From Oscillibacter sp. (lineage in GTDB: Bacteria; Bacillota; Clostridia; Oscillospirales; Oscillospiraceae), in the NCBI GenBank assembly GCA_014799925.1, contig JAAVHC010000002.1, positions 1-64,000 on the forward strand: 64,000 bases of DNA, given 5' to 3'. The stretch's first letter is position 1, and every line of letters starts with the position of its first letter. The position numbers and the translations under genes were made by a program. Of the stretch, positions 45,164 through 55,104 are shown piece by piece. The notes under the pieces were generated by a model. The model was not told the origin of the DNA. It saw nothing but the letters and a program-made list of their open reading frames with translations, and did no database searches.

Positions 45164-46375
45164 TTACTCGGGGTAGCGGGTGTAGACCTTGAGGGTGGAG
45201 TTGAGGTAGTTGTTGCCAGTTCCCCAGCTTACAACGCCACCACTGGCGTTACCGTCGCAAGTGCGGAACGCATAGCTGCTGCCAACCTGATATGCGTTGC
45301 AGCTGGCGATGGCTACGTGGAAGATTTGTCCCTTTGAGTTGAGACCAATGACGATGTCACCGGCACGAACCTGGCTGCCGTCGGTTACTTCGCGGGCGGG
45401 GAAGCCGCTCTGGCCGAAGATGCGGTCGGAGACCATGGCTGCCCAACCTCCACAAGCGTACTGTGTGCTGAGTTTACCTGTACCCTGGCCGGGGTTGTAC
45501 GCTGTGAATTTGTTGACAACGGCTTTTACATCAGTGCTGTTGTTTCCGGCGGGGTAGTAGTTGTTGTTGGCAGTCCCGCTTTTGCCCCAGATAGTGCCGT
45601 CGGGATATTCTTCCTGAATCTGAGCCAGAATCTCCAGAACGTTTTCCGTGGTAATGTCCTTGCCGTTGGCCAGCTTGCCGGTCCCGGTCTCTTCGGGCGT
45701 TTCGGGCTGCTCCGGCTGGGCGGGAGCGGAGCCGTTTATGAGGTTCATCATCCGGACAATCACCGCACAGGCCTGCGCCCGGTTCATGTTTTGTTCGCCA
45801 TGGAATGCCCCGTCAGACATACCGGTGAGGATGCCCTTGGCGTAGCACTCCGCAACGGGGACGGCGTAGGCGGTGCTAATCATAAGGGTGTCCCAGTCCT
45901 TAAAGGCGCTGGAGGCTTTGAAGGCCGCGACGATATAGGGCTCGTCCCCCAGCTTGTCGAAGCTGACCAGGGTGTTGTAGAGCGCCGTCGCCATCTCGTA
46001 GCGGTTCATGGGGTTGTCGTCAATGGAGGACAGCCCCTTGGACATGCCCACATCCCCGGCAACCTTGGTATTCGCGTAGTACCACGGCTGACCGGCGGGC
46101 GTGGTCACCTGGCTCAGCTCATCCGCGTAGAACGTCCGGGTCATCATGACCAAAAACTGGACGGTGCTGACCCCATCCTCCGGCCGGAAAGTCCCGTCCT
46201 CATAGCCCGTGACGATCCCCTGCTCCGCGCAGGCCATAATGTCATTGTAAGCCCAGTGGCTCTCCGACACGTCGGAGAACCCATCGGCGGCAAGCGCCGG
46301 GATACAGAGGGAAAAACTCAGGACAAGGGCGAGGACCAGGGACAAAAAGCGCGTCGTGTGAGATTTTTTCATCAT
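45164..46375 (-). CDS. SLH-domain protein with C-terminal NlpC/CHAP-like domain
   Basis: A 403-residue exported protein. A signal peptide covers about 1-29 (SLCIPALAADG). Three SLH repeats cover about 30-215 (VSESHWAYNDIM..., YEDGTFRPEDGVS). A Pro/Glu/Thr linker follows (QPEQPETPEETG). The C-terminal 170 residues have Cys in YACGGWAAMVSDRIFG and His in FHVAIAS, the order of a CHAP/NlpC-P60 cysteine peptidase. The third catalytic residue is not obvious, so activity is inferred. It is likely wall-anchored through SLH. The first ATG at 46,375 is used; the next codon is also ATG. It is convergent with the Gre factor and follows proS by 63 bp. Confidence 0.82.
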   Translation of the reverse strand: MMKKSHTTRFLSLVLALVLSFSLCIPALAADGFSDVSESHWAYNDIMACAEQGIVTGYEDGTFRPEDGVSTVQFLVMMTRTFYADELSQVTTPAGQPWYYANTKVAGDVGMSKGLSSIDDNPMNRYEMATALYNTLVSFDKLGDEPYIVAAFKASSAFKDWDTLMISTAYAVPVAECYAKGILTGMSDGAFHGEQNMNRAQACAVIVRMMNLINGSAPAQPEQPETPEETGTGKLANGKDITTENVLEILAQIQEEYPDGTIWGKSGTANNNYYPAGNNSTDVKAVVNKFTAYNPGQGTGKLSTQYACGGWAAMVSDRIFGQSGFPAREVTDGSQVRAGDIVIGLNSKGQIFHVAIASCNAYQVGSSYAFRTCDGNASGGVVSWGTGNNYLNSTLKVYTRYPE

Positions 46376-46438
46376 GTCAGCCTCTCCATCCTTTCTGATA
46401 CGGGCGGGCTTTTACAGCCCGCCCTCGTTTTTCATCCG

Positions 46439-47881
46439 TTAATATGCCACGCCCCAGATGATATCGGTGGCGCACTCCTTCCCGCAGACGGGGCATTTGC
46501 CGGTGGTTCCGGACTGAGCCAGGGGCATGCACCGGCTGGTAACGCCCACCTTCTCCTTCATGGCCAGCTCGCAGTCCAGCTCCCCGCACCACTTGGTGTG
46601 AACGAAGCCGCCGCTGTTTTTTTCGATGAGCGCCTTGACCTCTTCCCAGGTCCCGGCGGTGAAGGTGTTCTCCTCCAGATTCTTCTTCGCCATGGCGAAC
46701 ATGTTGTCGTGAATCTCGTCCAGCAGCCGCGCCACCGCGCTCTCCAGCGACCCCAGGGGAACGAAGGTTTTTTCTCCGGTATCCCGGCGGGCGATGCAGC
46801 ACTGCTCCTTCTCGATGTCCTTGGGGCCGATCTCCACCCGCAGGGGCACGCCCCGCATCTCATACTCCGCGAACTTCCAGCCGGGGGCCTTGTCGCTGTC
46901 GTCCAGCTTCACCCGGACGCCGGCCTTTTCCAGCCGGGCCTTGAGCTCCTGGGCCGCTTCCAGCACGCCGCCCTTGTGCATGGCGATGGGCAGGACCACC
47001 GCCTGGATGGGAGCCACCCGGGGGGGCAGGACCAGACCGTTGTCGTCGCCGTGGGTCATGATGATGCCGCCGATGAGCCGGGTGGACACGCCCCAGCTGG
47101 TCTGATGGGGGTAATGGGGCTGGTTGTCCGCCCCGGTGAAGGTGATGTCAAAGGCTTTGGCGAAGCCGTCGCCGAAATAATGGCTGGTGCCCGCCTGGAG
47201 GGCCTTCCGGTCGTGCATCATGCACTCCACGCAGTAGGTGTCCTCCGCGCCGGAAAACTTCTCCTTGTCGGTCTTGCGGCCCCGTGTGACGGGCATGGCA
47301 AGGTAGTTCTCACAGAAATCGGCGTATACATTCAGCATCCGCACGGTCTCCTCCACAGCCTCCTCCGCGGTGGCGTGCATGGTGTGGCCCTCCTGCCACA
47401 GGAATTCCCGGTGGCGCAGGAAGGGACGGCTGGTCTTTTCCCAGCGCAGCACGCTGCACCACTGGTTGTACAGCTTGGGCAGATCCCGGTGGGAGTGGAT
47501 GATGTTCTTATAGTGCTCGCAGAAGAGGGTCTCGCTGGTGGGGCGGATGCAGTAGCGCTCCTCCAGCTTCTCGCTGCCGCCGTAAGTAACCCACGCGCAC
47601 TCCGGGGCGAAGCCCTCCACGTGGTCCTTCTCCTTTTGCAGCAGACTCTCCGGGATGAGCATGGGCATGGCCACATTCTCATGGCCCGTGGCCTTGAACT
47701 GCCGGTCCAGCTCCTTCTGCATATTCTCCCAGATGGCGTAGCCATAGGGGCGGTAGATGAACATGCCCTTGACGCTGGAGTAGTCGATGAGCTCCGCCTT
47801 TTTGCAAACGTCGGTGAACCACTGGGTAAAATCCACGTCACGGGCGGTGATGGCGTCCACCTGTCTCTGATCCTTAGCCAT
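46439..47881 (-). CDS. proS: Proline--tRNA ligase, archaeal/eukaryotic-type
   Basis: This 480-residue class II synthetase lacks the bacterial editing insertion and is the short ProS type 3. Motif 2 lies in [21 protein letters not shown] near residue 155, motif 3 in the LPPRVAPIQ and [12 protein letters not shown] stretch, and [11 protein letters not shown] near 120. The C-terminal zinc-type Cys pair (CPVCGKEC) and the terminal Tyr are present. It has its own promoter on the minus strand and AGGAGAG before the ATG. Confidence 0.97.
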   Translation of the reverse strand: MAKDQRQVDAITARDVDFTQWFTDVCKKAELIDYSSVKGMFIYRPYGYAIWENMQKELDRQFKATGHENVAMPMLIPESLLQKEKDHVEGFAPECAWVTYGGSEKLEERYCIRPTSETLFCEHYKNIIHSHRDLPKLYNQWCSVLRWEKTSRPFLRHREFLWQEGHTMHATAEEAVEETVRMLNVYADFCENYLAMPVTRGRKTDKEKFSGAEDTYCVECMMHDRKALQAGTSHYFGDGFAKAFDITFTGADNQPHYPHQTSWGVSTRLIGGIIMTHGDDNGLVLPPRVAPIQAVVLPIAMHKGGVLEAAQELKARLEKAGVRVKLDDSDKAPGWKFAEYEMRGVPLRVEIGPKDIEKEQCCIARRDTGEKTFVPLGSLESAVARLLDEIHDNMFAMAKKNLEENTFTAGTWEEVKALIEKNSGGFVHTKWCGELDCELAMKEKVGVTSRCMPLAQSGTTGKCPVCGKECATDIIWGVAY

Positions 47882-47933
47882 AGTCGTTTCTCTCCTGAAT
47901 CTATTTGAAATGAGGTGCTTTCACTGGCTTTCT

Positions 47934-47962
47934 ATTGTAGCCGGGTTGGTGGGAATTGTCAA
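47934..47962 (-). promoter_or_regulatory. proS promoter
   Basis: On the minus strand TTGACA (47,957-47,962), a 17-base spacer and TACAAT (47,934-47,939) lie about 55 bp before the ATG. Confidence 0.75.
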
Positions 47963-48041
47963 GGGGAGGTTGCTTCCGTCCGGGGCAAACGCATGAAAGG
48001 ATCCCCAACTGGGGAATCCAAGGGAGGATTTTGAAATGGCG

Positions 48042-48085
48042 AAAAATAATGCGGACGCCGCTTTGCGGGCGTCCGCATTATTTTT
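48042..48085. terminator. Long bidirectional terminator-like hairpin
   Basis: AAAAATAATGCGGACGCC and its exact complement (48,068-48,085) form an 18-bp stem around a GCTTTGCG loop, with A and T runs at the ends. It stands between two divergent promoters with no gene ending nearby, so it may be a relic or an insulator. Just beyond it, GATACTC...GAAAAGTAT (about 48,110-48,135) resembles the stem of the 77-bp repeat. Confidence 0.65.
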
Positions 48086-48205
48086 CTCGCAGCTGCTCTA
48101 TTCTTTGATTGATACTCTTTTTTCAGGAAAAGTATGACCGGGAAACGGAAGGCCGCCGGATGGAAAAAATCAACCATTGTTTGATTTTAATCAAAAACCC
48201 GTGCC

Positions 48206-48234
48206 TTGTATTCAAGTAAGCTTTGATGTAAAAT
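48206..48234 (+). promoter_or_regulatory. Promoter of the XRE-ABC exporter operon
   Basis: TTGTAT (48,206-48,211), a 17-base spacer and TAAAAT (48,229-48,234) form the promoter. An inverted repeat TTTGATT-TT-AATCAAA lies at 48,180-48,195, just upstream, and could be an operator. Confidence 0.6.
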
Positions 48235-48263
48235 TCAAACATCCGTTGAGAAGGAGGCCAGAC

Positions 48264-49166
48264 ATGGACAACAGGCTGATGGGTGAGCAGATCACACGAT
48301 ACAGAAAAGAGAGGAACCTGACCCAGGAGGAGCTGGGCCGCGCCGTGGGAGTCAGCACTCAGGCGGTGAGCCGCTGGGAGAACGGCGGCGCGCCGGACGT
48401 GGCCCTGCTGCCCGCCATCGCGGACAAGCTGGGCGTGACTGTCGACGCGCTTTTTGGCCGGGAGGGCGGCGAGCGGGTGGATATTCACGACGTTGTGGCC
48501 CGGTGGGTGGCATCCGTTCCGCAGAAGGACCGATTCGACCAGCTGTGCCGAATAAACTGGACCGTGGCAAAGGGAATGCTGGCGGGGAAAGGAGGAGTCC
48601 CGAAGATTGGCTATATGGAAAACGCCGTGATGCAGGGTGAGGGGTCAAGTGAAAGCCGCCTGGCAACCTGTCAGATATGGCTGGAGGGCGGGTTCATGCT
48701 GGACATCCATGCCGAGGATATGTCCTTCGCCTCGGTGTGGCCGGAACCGGAGGCAGGCTATGACGCCTACTTCGCGCCCAGGGAGGATTACCGCCGCCTG
48801 TTTGCCGTGCTGGCGCGGCCTGGCTGTCTGGAGCTGCTGGAGTATCTGTCCAGCCAGAGCGATCGCCTGTATGTGCCGGGCACCATTGCCAGGGTTCTGG
48901 ATATGCCCGTCCAGGAGGCGGAGGAACTCATGAAGGAGCTGACCAGGCTGTCCGTTCTGCACGAGAGGGAGCTGCAGCTGGAGGACGGACTGACCAGCGC
49001 CTACGTCATGCTCCCCGGTGTGACACTGGTGGCGCTCCTCTGCATGGCGCGATGTATGATGCAGTACGGGCAGAACCTGGTCAACGTTGGAGGAGACGGT
49101 CTGCCGCCCCTTCTGCGGGGGGAAGAATGGAAGGGAAAAAAGGAGAACAAACATGAAAAGAAATAA
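48264..49166 (+). CDS. XRE-family regulator with long effector domain
   Basis: A 300-residue protein. Residues 1-65 form a Cro/CI HTH (LTQEELGRAVGVSTQAVSRWENGG). The remaining 235 residues contain no recognised ligand domain; a second winged-helix-like segment lies near 205-245 (GTIARVLDMPVQEAEELMKELTRLSVL), as in ArsR-like tails. AAGGAGG lies 8 bp before the ATG at 48,264. Its 3' end overlaps the following ABC exporter gene by 14 bases, so it is probably that exporter's regulator. Trigger unknown. Confidence 0.85.
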   Translation: MDNRLMGEQITRYRKERNLTQEELGRAVGVSTQAVSRWENGGAPDVALLPAIADKLGVTVDALFGREGGERVDIHDVVARWVASVPQKDRFDQLCRINWTVAKGMLAGKGGVPKIGYMENAVMQGEGSSESRLATCQIWLEGGFMLDIHAEDMSFASVWPEPEAGYDAYFAPREDYRRLFAVLARPGCLELLEYLSSQSDRLYVPGTIARVLDMPVQEAEELMKELTRLSVLHERELQLEDGLTSAYVMLPGVTLVALLCMARCMMQYGQNLVNVGGDGLPPLLRGEEWKGKKENKHEKK

Positions 49167-50874
49167 GAGAGCGCCTGCCGCCCGGGAATATTTCCGGATA
49201 TTCTATGAGGGAAATCACATCCGCTTTGCTGCGGCAATGATACTGAGCGTTCTGAATATCTGCCTTAACCTGCTGGTTTCCTGGCTGCTGGGCGCAGTGA
49301 TGGATGTGATTGGGACCGGCGACCTGGCGCGGCTGGCGAACCTGCTGTGGATCGTGGCGGGCTTTGCCGCTGCGAACCTTCTGCTGGATGCCGGCGGCTG
49401 CTGGGCAAAGTTCAGCTTTCTCCGCCGGGCGCTTTTACAGTACAGGGCCCTGGCTTTCCGGCGGCTGTCCGCCAAAAGCATCAACGCCTTTTCTCAGGAA
49501 AACACCGGACGGTATTTATCTGCCCTGACCAACGACGTGACCACCGTTGAAAGAAGCTATCTGGAAAAGTCTTTTGAGATCGCGGGATATTCCCTTCTGG
49601 GCGTGGGGGCCCTTGGAATGATGATCTGGTACAGTCCTTTGCTGTCCGCAATTGCTGTTGCATTGGGCCTGCTGCCTGTTGTGGCTGCCGCGGTGACGGG
49701 CGGAGTCCTGGCCAGGCTTGAGAAGGCTGTCAGCGACCGGAACGAGGGCTTTATGGCGCAGATCAGGGATCTTCTTTCCGGCTTTGCCGTTATCAAGAGC
49801 TTCAAAGCGGAGAAAGAGGCGGGGAAGCTCTTCGGCGCTTCCAGTCAGACCATTGAGGACGCCAAGTACCGCCGCCGCTGGTGCGAGGCGGTCATCGAGG
49901 AGGCGTCCGGCCTCTGTGGACTGCTCATGCAGTTTGGTATCTTCTTCATTGGCGCATATCTGGCTATTCGGGGGGATATTACCGTTGGCACGGTCATTGT
50001 GTTTCTCAACCTGGCCGGCTATCTGATCAGCGTTATAAAGGGAGTGCCCATGCTCTGGGCCAACCGCAGGGCCGCCGCCGCGCTGGTGGAGAAGCTGGCC
50101 CGGGTCACGGAGGAGAACGCGGGCCGCTCCGGCGGCGCCATCCCCGCGAGGCTGGACGACGCCATCACCCTGGATCATGTCACCTTCGGCTACAGGCCGG
50201 ATGAGCCGGTTTTGCAGGACCTGTCCATGAGGCTGGAGGCCGGGAAGAAATACGCCCTGGTGGGCGCGTCCGGGTCGGGGAAGAGCACCCTGCTGAACCT
50301 CCTTATGGGGGCCTGCGACGGCTATGACGGCTCCATCGCCATTGACGGCAGGGAGCTGCGCGAGGTGGACCCTGACAGCCTGTACGACGTCATGAGCCTG
50401 ATCGGCCAGAACGTGTTTCTCTTTGACGACACGCTGTATCAGAACATCACCATGTTCCGGGACTTCCCGGAGGATAAGCTGGAGCTGGCGGTCCACCGCT
50501 CAGGGCTGGACGAGCTGATCGAGCGGAAGGGCGAGGGTTACCGCTGCGGCGAGAACGGCAGAGACCTGTCCGGCGGGGAGCGGCAGCGCGTGTCCATCGC
50601 CCGATGCCTGATGCGGGAGACCCCTGTTTTATTATTGGACGAAGCTACAGCGGCGCTGGATAATCAGACGGCTTTTGCAGTAACGGACGCAATTTTGCGC
50701 CTGGATGGACTGACCCGCGTGGTGGTGACCCACCGTCTGGAGGAGGCCCTGCTGGAGCAGTACGACGGCATTTTCGTCCTGCGGGGCGGGAGGATCTGCG
50801 AGGAGGGGCGGTTCGCGGACCTGATGGATCGGAAGGGGTATTTCCATTCACTGTATACAGTAGTGAACGGATAA
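49153..50874 (+). CDS. ABC transporter fused permease/ATPase exporter
   Basis: A 573-residue half-transporter that should dimerise. A six-helix ABC type IV exporter membrane domain covers about 20-300. The nucleotide-binding domain carries Walker A GASGSGKSTLLNLL near 375, the signature LSGGERQRVSIARCL near 478 and Walker B VLLLDEATAALD near 498. The ATG at 49,153 follows AAGGAGAAC and overlaps the end of the XRE gene. It probably exports a drug, peptide or lipid; the substrate is not predictable. No second half-transporter lies next to it, so it may act as a homodimer. Confidence 0.9.
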   Translation: MKRNKRAPAAREYFRIFYEGNHIRFAAAMILSVLNICLNLLVSWLLGAVMDVIGTGDLARLANLLWIVAGFAAANLLLDAGGCWAKFSFLRRALLQYRALAFRRLSAKSINAFSQENTGRYLSALTNDVTTVERSYLEKSFEIAGYSLLGVGALGMMIWYSPLLSAIAVALGLLPVVAAAVTGGVLARLEKAVSDRNEGFMAQIRDLLSGFAVIKSFKAEKEAGKLFGASSQTIEDAKYRRRWCEAVIEEASGLCGLLMQFGIFFIGAYLAIRGDITVGTVIVFLNLAGYLISVIKGVPMLWANRRAAAALVEKLARVTEENAGRSGGAIPARLDDAITLDHVTFGYRPDEPVLQDLSMRLEAGKKYALVGASGSGKSTLLNLLMGACDGYDGSIAIDGRELREVDPDSLYDVMSLIGQNVFLFDDTLYQNITMFRDFPEDKLELAVHRSGLDELIERKGEGYRCGENGRDLSGGERQRVSIARCLMRETPVLLLDEATAALDNQTAFAVTDAILRLDGLTRVVVTHRLEEALLEQYDGIFVLRGGRICEEGRFADLMDRKGYFHSLYTVVNG

Positions 50875-51130
50875 GCCTTTTTTGAACGCAAAAAACGACA
50901 TTACAGCGCGACAAGACCAATATTTTTTAACTTCTGAGAGCACGGCAAACGCGTGAGCAAACAAATTATGAACAGAATGTGACTACAGTATGAAATCGAC
51001 ACCAATTAGAACTGTATTGGAGAAAACGCCGCGCATGAATATTTGTATTGGGTACTTTTATGGTATGTTTATTCTTGGATAGCGCGATTTGTTAACAGTC
51101 TGTTCGTTCATGCGTTTGTCGTGACTCCTT
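50875..51130. other. AT-rich intergenic stretch without a recognised gene
   Basis: About 250 bp with visibly lower GC than the flanks. No open frame with a ribosome site, no tRNA and no clear terminator for the ABC exporter was found. A 13-codon frame starting near 51,035 has no properly spaced ribosome site. Confidence 0.6.
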
Positions 51131-51141
51131 TTTTTCCCACC

Positions 51142-51169
51142 TTGACAAATCTCAGAACCGTGATATAAT
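51142..51169 (+). promoter_or_regulatory. ilv operon promoter
   Basis: TTGACA (51,142-51,147), a 16-base spacer and a perfect TATAAT (51,164-51,169) stand directly ahead of the T-box leader. Confidence 0.85.
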
Positions 51170-51179
51170 ATACCCATCA

Positions 51180-51463
51180 AACTCAAACGCGATGAAGGGG
51201 AAAAAGCGGAGCTGTTCCTGTGTCAGAGAGCCGGCGGCTGGTGTGAGCCGGTGACGGGACGCTGCGCGTAAGTCGCCCCGGAGCGGCCGGTCTGAACGAG
51301 GCGGCAGCCTCTATTAGGACGGACGGAGCCCGACCGTTACGCCGGGAAGTGATGTTAGTCACGCGGAGCGGCCGCTTTGGCGGCAAGAAGAGTGGTACCG
51401 CAAGATCGCTGCTTTCAACGATCCTGTCTCTTTGTTGGAAAAGAGGCGGGATTTTATTTTTTT
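51180..51463 (+). ncRNA. T-box leader of the ilvBNC operon
   Basis: Stem I features are visible: the AGAGAGCCGG segment and GGTGTGAGCCGGTG near 51,223-51,253, then GTAAGTCGCCCCGGAGC (51,268-51,284). In that arrangement the specifier triplet is probably GTC (51,272-51,274), valine; other frames cannot be excluded without folding. The T-box proper is AGAGTGGTACCGC (51,389-51,401), containing the UGGN-pairing bulge. The competing terminator is 51,421-51,463 (CCTGTCTCTTT / AAAAGAGGCGGG followed by ATTTTATTTTTTT). Uncharged tRNA should stabilise the antiterminator and allow ilv expression. Confidence 0.93.
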
Positions 51464-51582
51464 CCTGAAGCGAGCGGTCCGGCGGAACCGTGATACTTTT
51501 TCTTGAAAGAAAAAGGTCCTGGGCGGACGGCCAATTCCGCTCTTTTCTGCGCAGCTTAGCCTGGTCTGCCGCACGGTAACCC

Positions 51583-51659
51583 TTGATACCTATAATTGAA
51601 AGAAAAAGTATCAAAAAGAACTTGTGATTCTGCAACGGCCACATCGAGTGGCCGTGCAG
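51583..51659 (+). repeat. 77-bp structured dispersed repeat, copy B
   Basis: It has 63 of 77 identical bases with 24,138-24,214, without gaps. Stems TTGATAC/GTATCAA and GCCAC-ATCGA-GTGGC show paired substitutions relative to copy A. It sits between the T-box terminator and ilvB, so it is transcribed in the ilv leader. A GATACTTTTTC/GAAAGAAAAAG hairpin near 51,490-51,513 looks like a partial second copy of the first stem. Confidence 0.75.
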
Positions 51660-51663
51660 AATT

Positions 51664-51758
51664 GATTGTGCATGACCGCTCCGTGAAGCGCCGCAAAGCG
51701 GCGCTTATAGCGCTAAGGCCGCCAAAGGCGGCCCCACGGATGCGGTCATGGCACAATC
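51664..51758 (-). repeat. GC-rich hairpin array, copy 2 (inverted)
   Basis: Outer arms GATTGTGCATGACCGC (51,664-51,679) and GCGGTCATGGCACAATC (51,742-51,758) enclose GCGCCGC-AAA-GCGGCGC and GGCCGCC-AAA-GGCGGCC hairpins. Read on the minus strand, CCGTGGGGCCGCC...GGCGGCCTTAG matches the core of the arrays at 42-71 and 56,123-56,150. A further inverted repeat (TGCAATTC/GAATTGCA, 51,777-51,812) follows before ilvB. Confidence 0.65.
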
Positions 51759-51853
51759 TGTACGCTCTCTGATGCATTGCAATTCCTGTATTTCCGCACG
51801 GTAACGAATTGCAGCATTTAAACGAGAAATAGTATGAGAAAGGATGATGCGGC

Positions 51854-53521
51854 TTGAATTTGACCGGCGCTGACATTGTGGTCAGAACATTGATTGAGCA
51901 GGGCGTCAGGACGGTGTTCGGCTATCCCGGCGGGCAGGTGATCCATATCTACGATTCCCTGTACAAATACCGGGACGAGCTGAAGCATATACTGACGGCC
52001 CATGAGCAGGGCGCGGCCCACGCCGCCGACGGCTGGGCCCGCGCCACCGGCCGGCCCGGCGTGGTCATCGCCACCTCCGGCCCCGGGGCCACCAATCTGG
52101 TTACCGGCATTGCCACGGCGTTTCTGGACTCCGTGCCCATGGTTGCCATTACCGGCAACGTCATGAACGCCCAGATCGGCACCGACTCCTTCCAGGAGAT
52201 CGACATTACCGGCATTACCCTGCCGATTACAAAGCATAATTACTTTGTGGGGGCTGTGGAGGACCTGGCGGATACCATCCGCGAGGCGTTCCGGCTGGCC
52301 GTTTCGGGCCGTCCCGGCCCGGTGTTGGTGGACATTCCCAAGGATATCCAGATCGCGCGGTGCGGCTATGAGCCCCGGCCTGTGATCGCCCCTGACCCGC
52401 CCCGCGCGGCGAAGGACCAGCGCATCCAGGAGGCGGCGGATTGTCTGAGCGCCGCCCACCGGCCCTTCCTCTACTTCGGGGGCGGCCTCATCGCCAGCGG
52501 AGCCCAGGAGGAGCTGCTGGCGCTGGCGGAGAAGATCGACGCGCCCATCGGCTGCTCCCTCATGGGCGTGTCCGGGATTCCCACGGACCATCCCCGGTTT
52601 CTGGGGATGCAGGGGATGCACGGACACTACGCCTGCTCCACCGCCATGCACCACGCGGACTGCATCATCGCCCTGGGGGCCCGCTTCAATGACCGGGTCA
52701 CCGGCGACCGGACCAAATTCGCCAGGGGAGCCAAGCTGATTCACGTGGACGTGGACGGCTCGGAGCTGAGCAAGAACGTGGCGGCGGTGTGCGGGATGCG
52801 GGGCGACGTGAAGCAGACGCTGCGGAAGCTGCTGGAGCTGGTACAGCCGGCGGAGCATCCGGAGTGGACCGGAACCATTGCGGAGTTCCGGGAGGAAGAA
52901 GCCCGGAACCAGGACAATCGTCCCGGCCTGACCCCGCGGAACGCCATGCTGACGCTGGACAAGCACCTGACGCCGGACACGCCGGTGGCTACCGACGTGG
53001 GCCAGCATCAGATGTGGGCGGCCCAGACGCTGCGGTTCAGCCGCCCGCGCCGCTTTATTTCCAGCGGCGGCCTGGGGACCATGGGCTTCGGCATGGGCGC
53101 GGCCATGGGGGCCCAGATGGCCACGGGCGAGCATACGGTGCTGGTCACTGGCGACGGCAGCTTCGGCATGAACCTCAACGAGCTGGCCACCGCCGTGAGC
53201 AACCGGATTCCCCTGGTGATCCTGCTGCTGAACAACGGCGTGCTGGGCATGGTCCGCCAATGGCAGACGCTTTTCTTTGACAAGCATTATTCCAGCACCG
53301 TCCTGGCCCGGCAGACCGACTTCGTGAAGCTGGCGGAGGCCTTCGGGGCCGGGGGAGAGCGGGTCGGAACGCTGGAGGACCTGGACGCGGCCCTGGAGCG
53401 GGCCTTCCGGGTGCGGGGGCCGTATCTCATCGACTGCGCCATGGGCGAGGACGAGTTCGTCCTGCCTATGCTGCCCCCCGGCGGGAGCATGGACGACATC
53501 ATTACAAGGGCAGGTGATTGA
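51854..53521 (+). CDS. ilvB: Acetolactate synthase large subunit
   Basis: This 555-residue thiamine-diphosphate enzyme makes acetolactate or acetohydroxybutyrate for valine, leucine and isoleucine. The catalytic Glu is in HEQGAAHAADGWAR near residue 47, the FAD-region RPGPVLVDIPKD near 157, and the ThDP/Mg motif GDGSFGMNLNELATAV...LLNNGVLGM near 434. The start is a TTG at 51,854, with AAAGGA about 9 bp upstream; nearby ATGs are out of frame. Expression should depend on the T-box about 390 bp upstream. Inserted repeats lengthen the leader unusually. Confidence 0.96.
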   Translation: MNLTGADIVVRTLIEQGVRTVFGYPGGQVIHIYDSLYKYRDELKHILTAHEQGAAHAADGWARATGRPGVVIATSGPGATNLVTGIATAFLDSVPMVAITGNVMNAQIGTDSFQEIDITGITLPITKHNYFVGAVEDLADTIREAFRLAVSGRPGPVLVDIPKDIQIARCGYEPRPVIAPDPPRAAKDQRIQEAADCLSAAHRPFLYFGGGLIASGAQEELLALAEKIDAPIGCSLMGVSGIPTDHPRFLGMQGMHGHYACSTAMHHADCIIALGARFNDRVTGDRTKFARGAKLIHVDVDGSELSKNVAAVCGMRGDVKQTLRKLLELVQPAEHPEWTGTIAEFREEEARNQDNRPGLTPRNAMLTLDKHLTPDTPVATDVGQHQMWAAQTLRFSRPRRFISSGGLGTMGFGMGAAMGAQMATGEHTVLVTGDGSFGMNLNELATAVSNRIPLVILLLNNGVLGMVRQWQTLFFDKHYSSTVLARQTDFVKLAEAFGAGGERVGTLEDLDAALERAFRVRGPYLIDCAMGEDEFVLPMLPPGGSMDDIITRAGD

Positions 53522-53523
53522 GG

Positions 53524-54030
53524 ATGCAGAGATATACCGTGGCCGTGCTGGTGCGCAACCAGTTCGGCGTGTTGAACCGGGTCACCAGCATGTTCCGGCG
53601 GCGGCAGTTCAACATTGACAACCTGACCGTCAGCGAGACGGAATCCCCCGACTACTCCCGCATCACCGTCCAGTTCGCCGGCGAGCGGGTGACCAAGCAG
53701 CAGCTGGTGGACCAGCTGTACAAGCTCCCCGACGTGTGCTCCATCCGGGAGCTGGACAAGGACAACTCCGTCAGCTTCGAGCTGCTGCTCATCAAGCTGA
53801 AGAACGACCCCGCCAGCCGGGGAGACATCATGGCGGCGGCGGACGCCTTCGAGGCCAAGACTGTGGACTATACCCGGGAGTCCATCGTCCTCCGGGTCAC
53901 CGCCGACAGCCGCCGGATCGACGATTTCATTGACCTCATGCGGGACTATGAGATTCTGGAAATCTGCCGCACCGGAGTGGTGTCCCTGGAACGGGGCGCG
54001 GATACCATCCGGAAAGTGACAAATCTGTAA
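53524..54030 (+). CDS. ilvN: Acetolactate synthase small subunit
   Basis: A 168-residue regulatory subunit. An N-terminal ACT domain (YTVAVLVRNQFGVLNRVTSMFRRR) binds feedback inhibitor valine, and a C-terminal domain (ILEICRTGVVSLERG) contacts the large subunit. The ATG at 53,524 lies 2 bp beyond the ilvB stop. The order large-small-ilvC is classical. The symbol ilvH is also used for this family. Confidence 0.95.
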   Translation: MQRYTVAVLVRNQFGVLNRVTSMFRRRQFNIDNLTVSETESPDYSRITVQFAGERVTKQQLVDQLYKLPDVCSIRELDKDNSVSFELLLIKLKNDPASRGDIMAAADAFEAKTVDYTRESIVLRVTADSRRIDDFIDLMRDYEILEICRTGVVSLERGADTIRKVTNL

Positions 54031-54064
54031 GCAGCCAATAAAATTTTTATAAAAGTCGAGGTAA

Positions 54065-55087
<1,023 letters not shown>

Positions 55088-55104
55088 TACGGGGAGGCAT
55101 GGAC

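Noticed and set aside
48042..48085. An intrinsic terminator assigned to a lost gene between proS and the XRE regulator
   Set aside because: The hairpin is real, but no decayed reading frame ends at it, so I list it only as a terminator-like structure without claiming a pseudogene.
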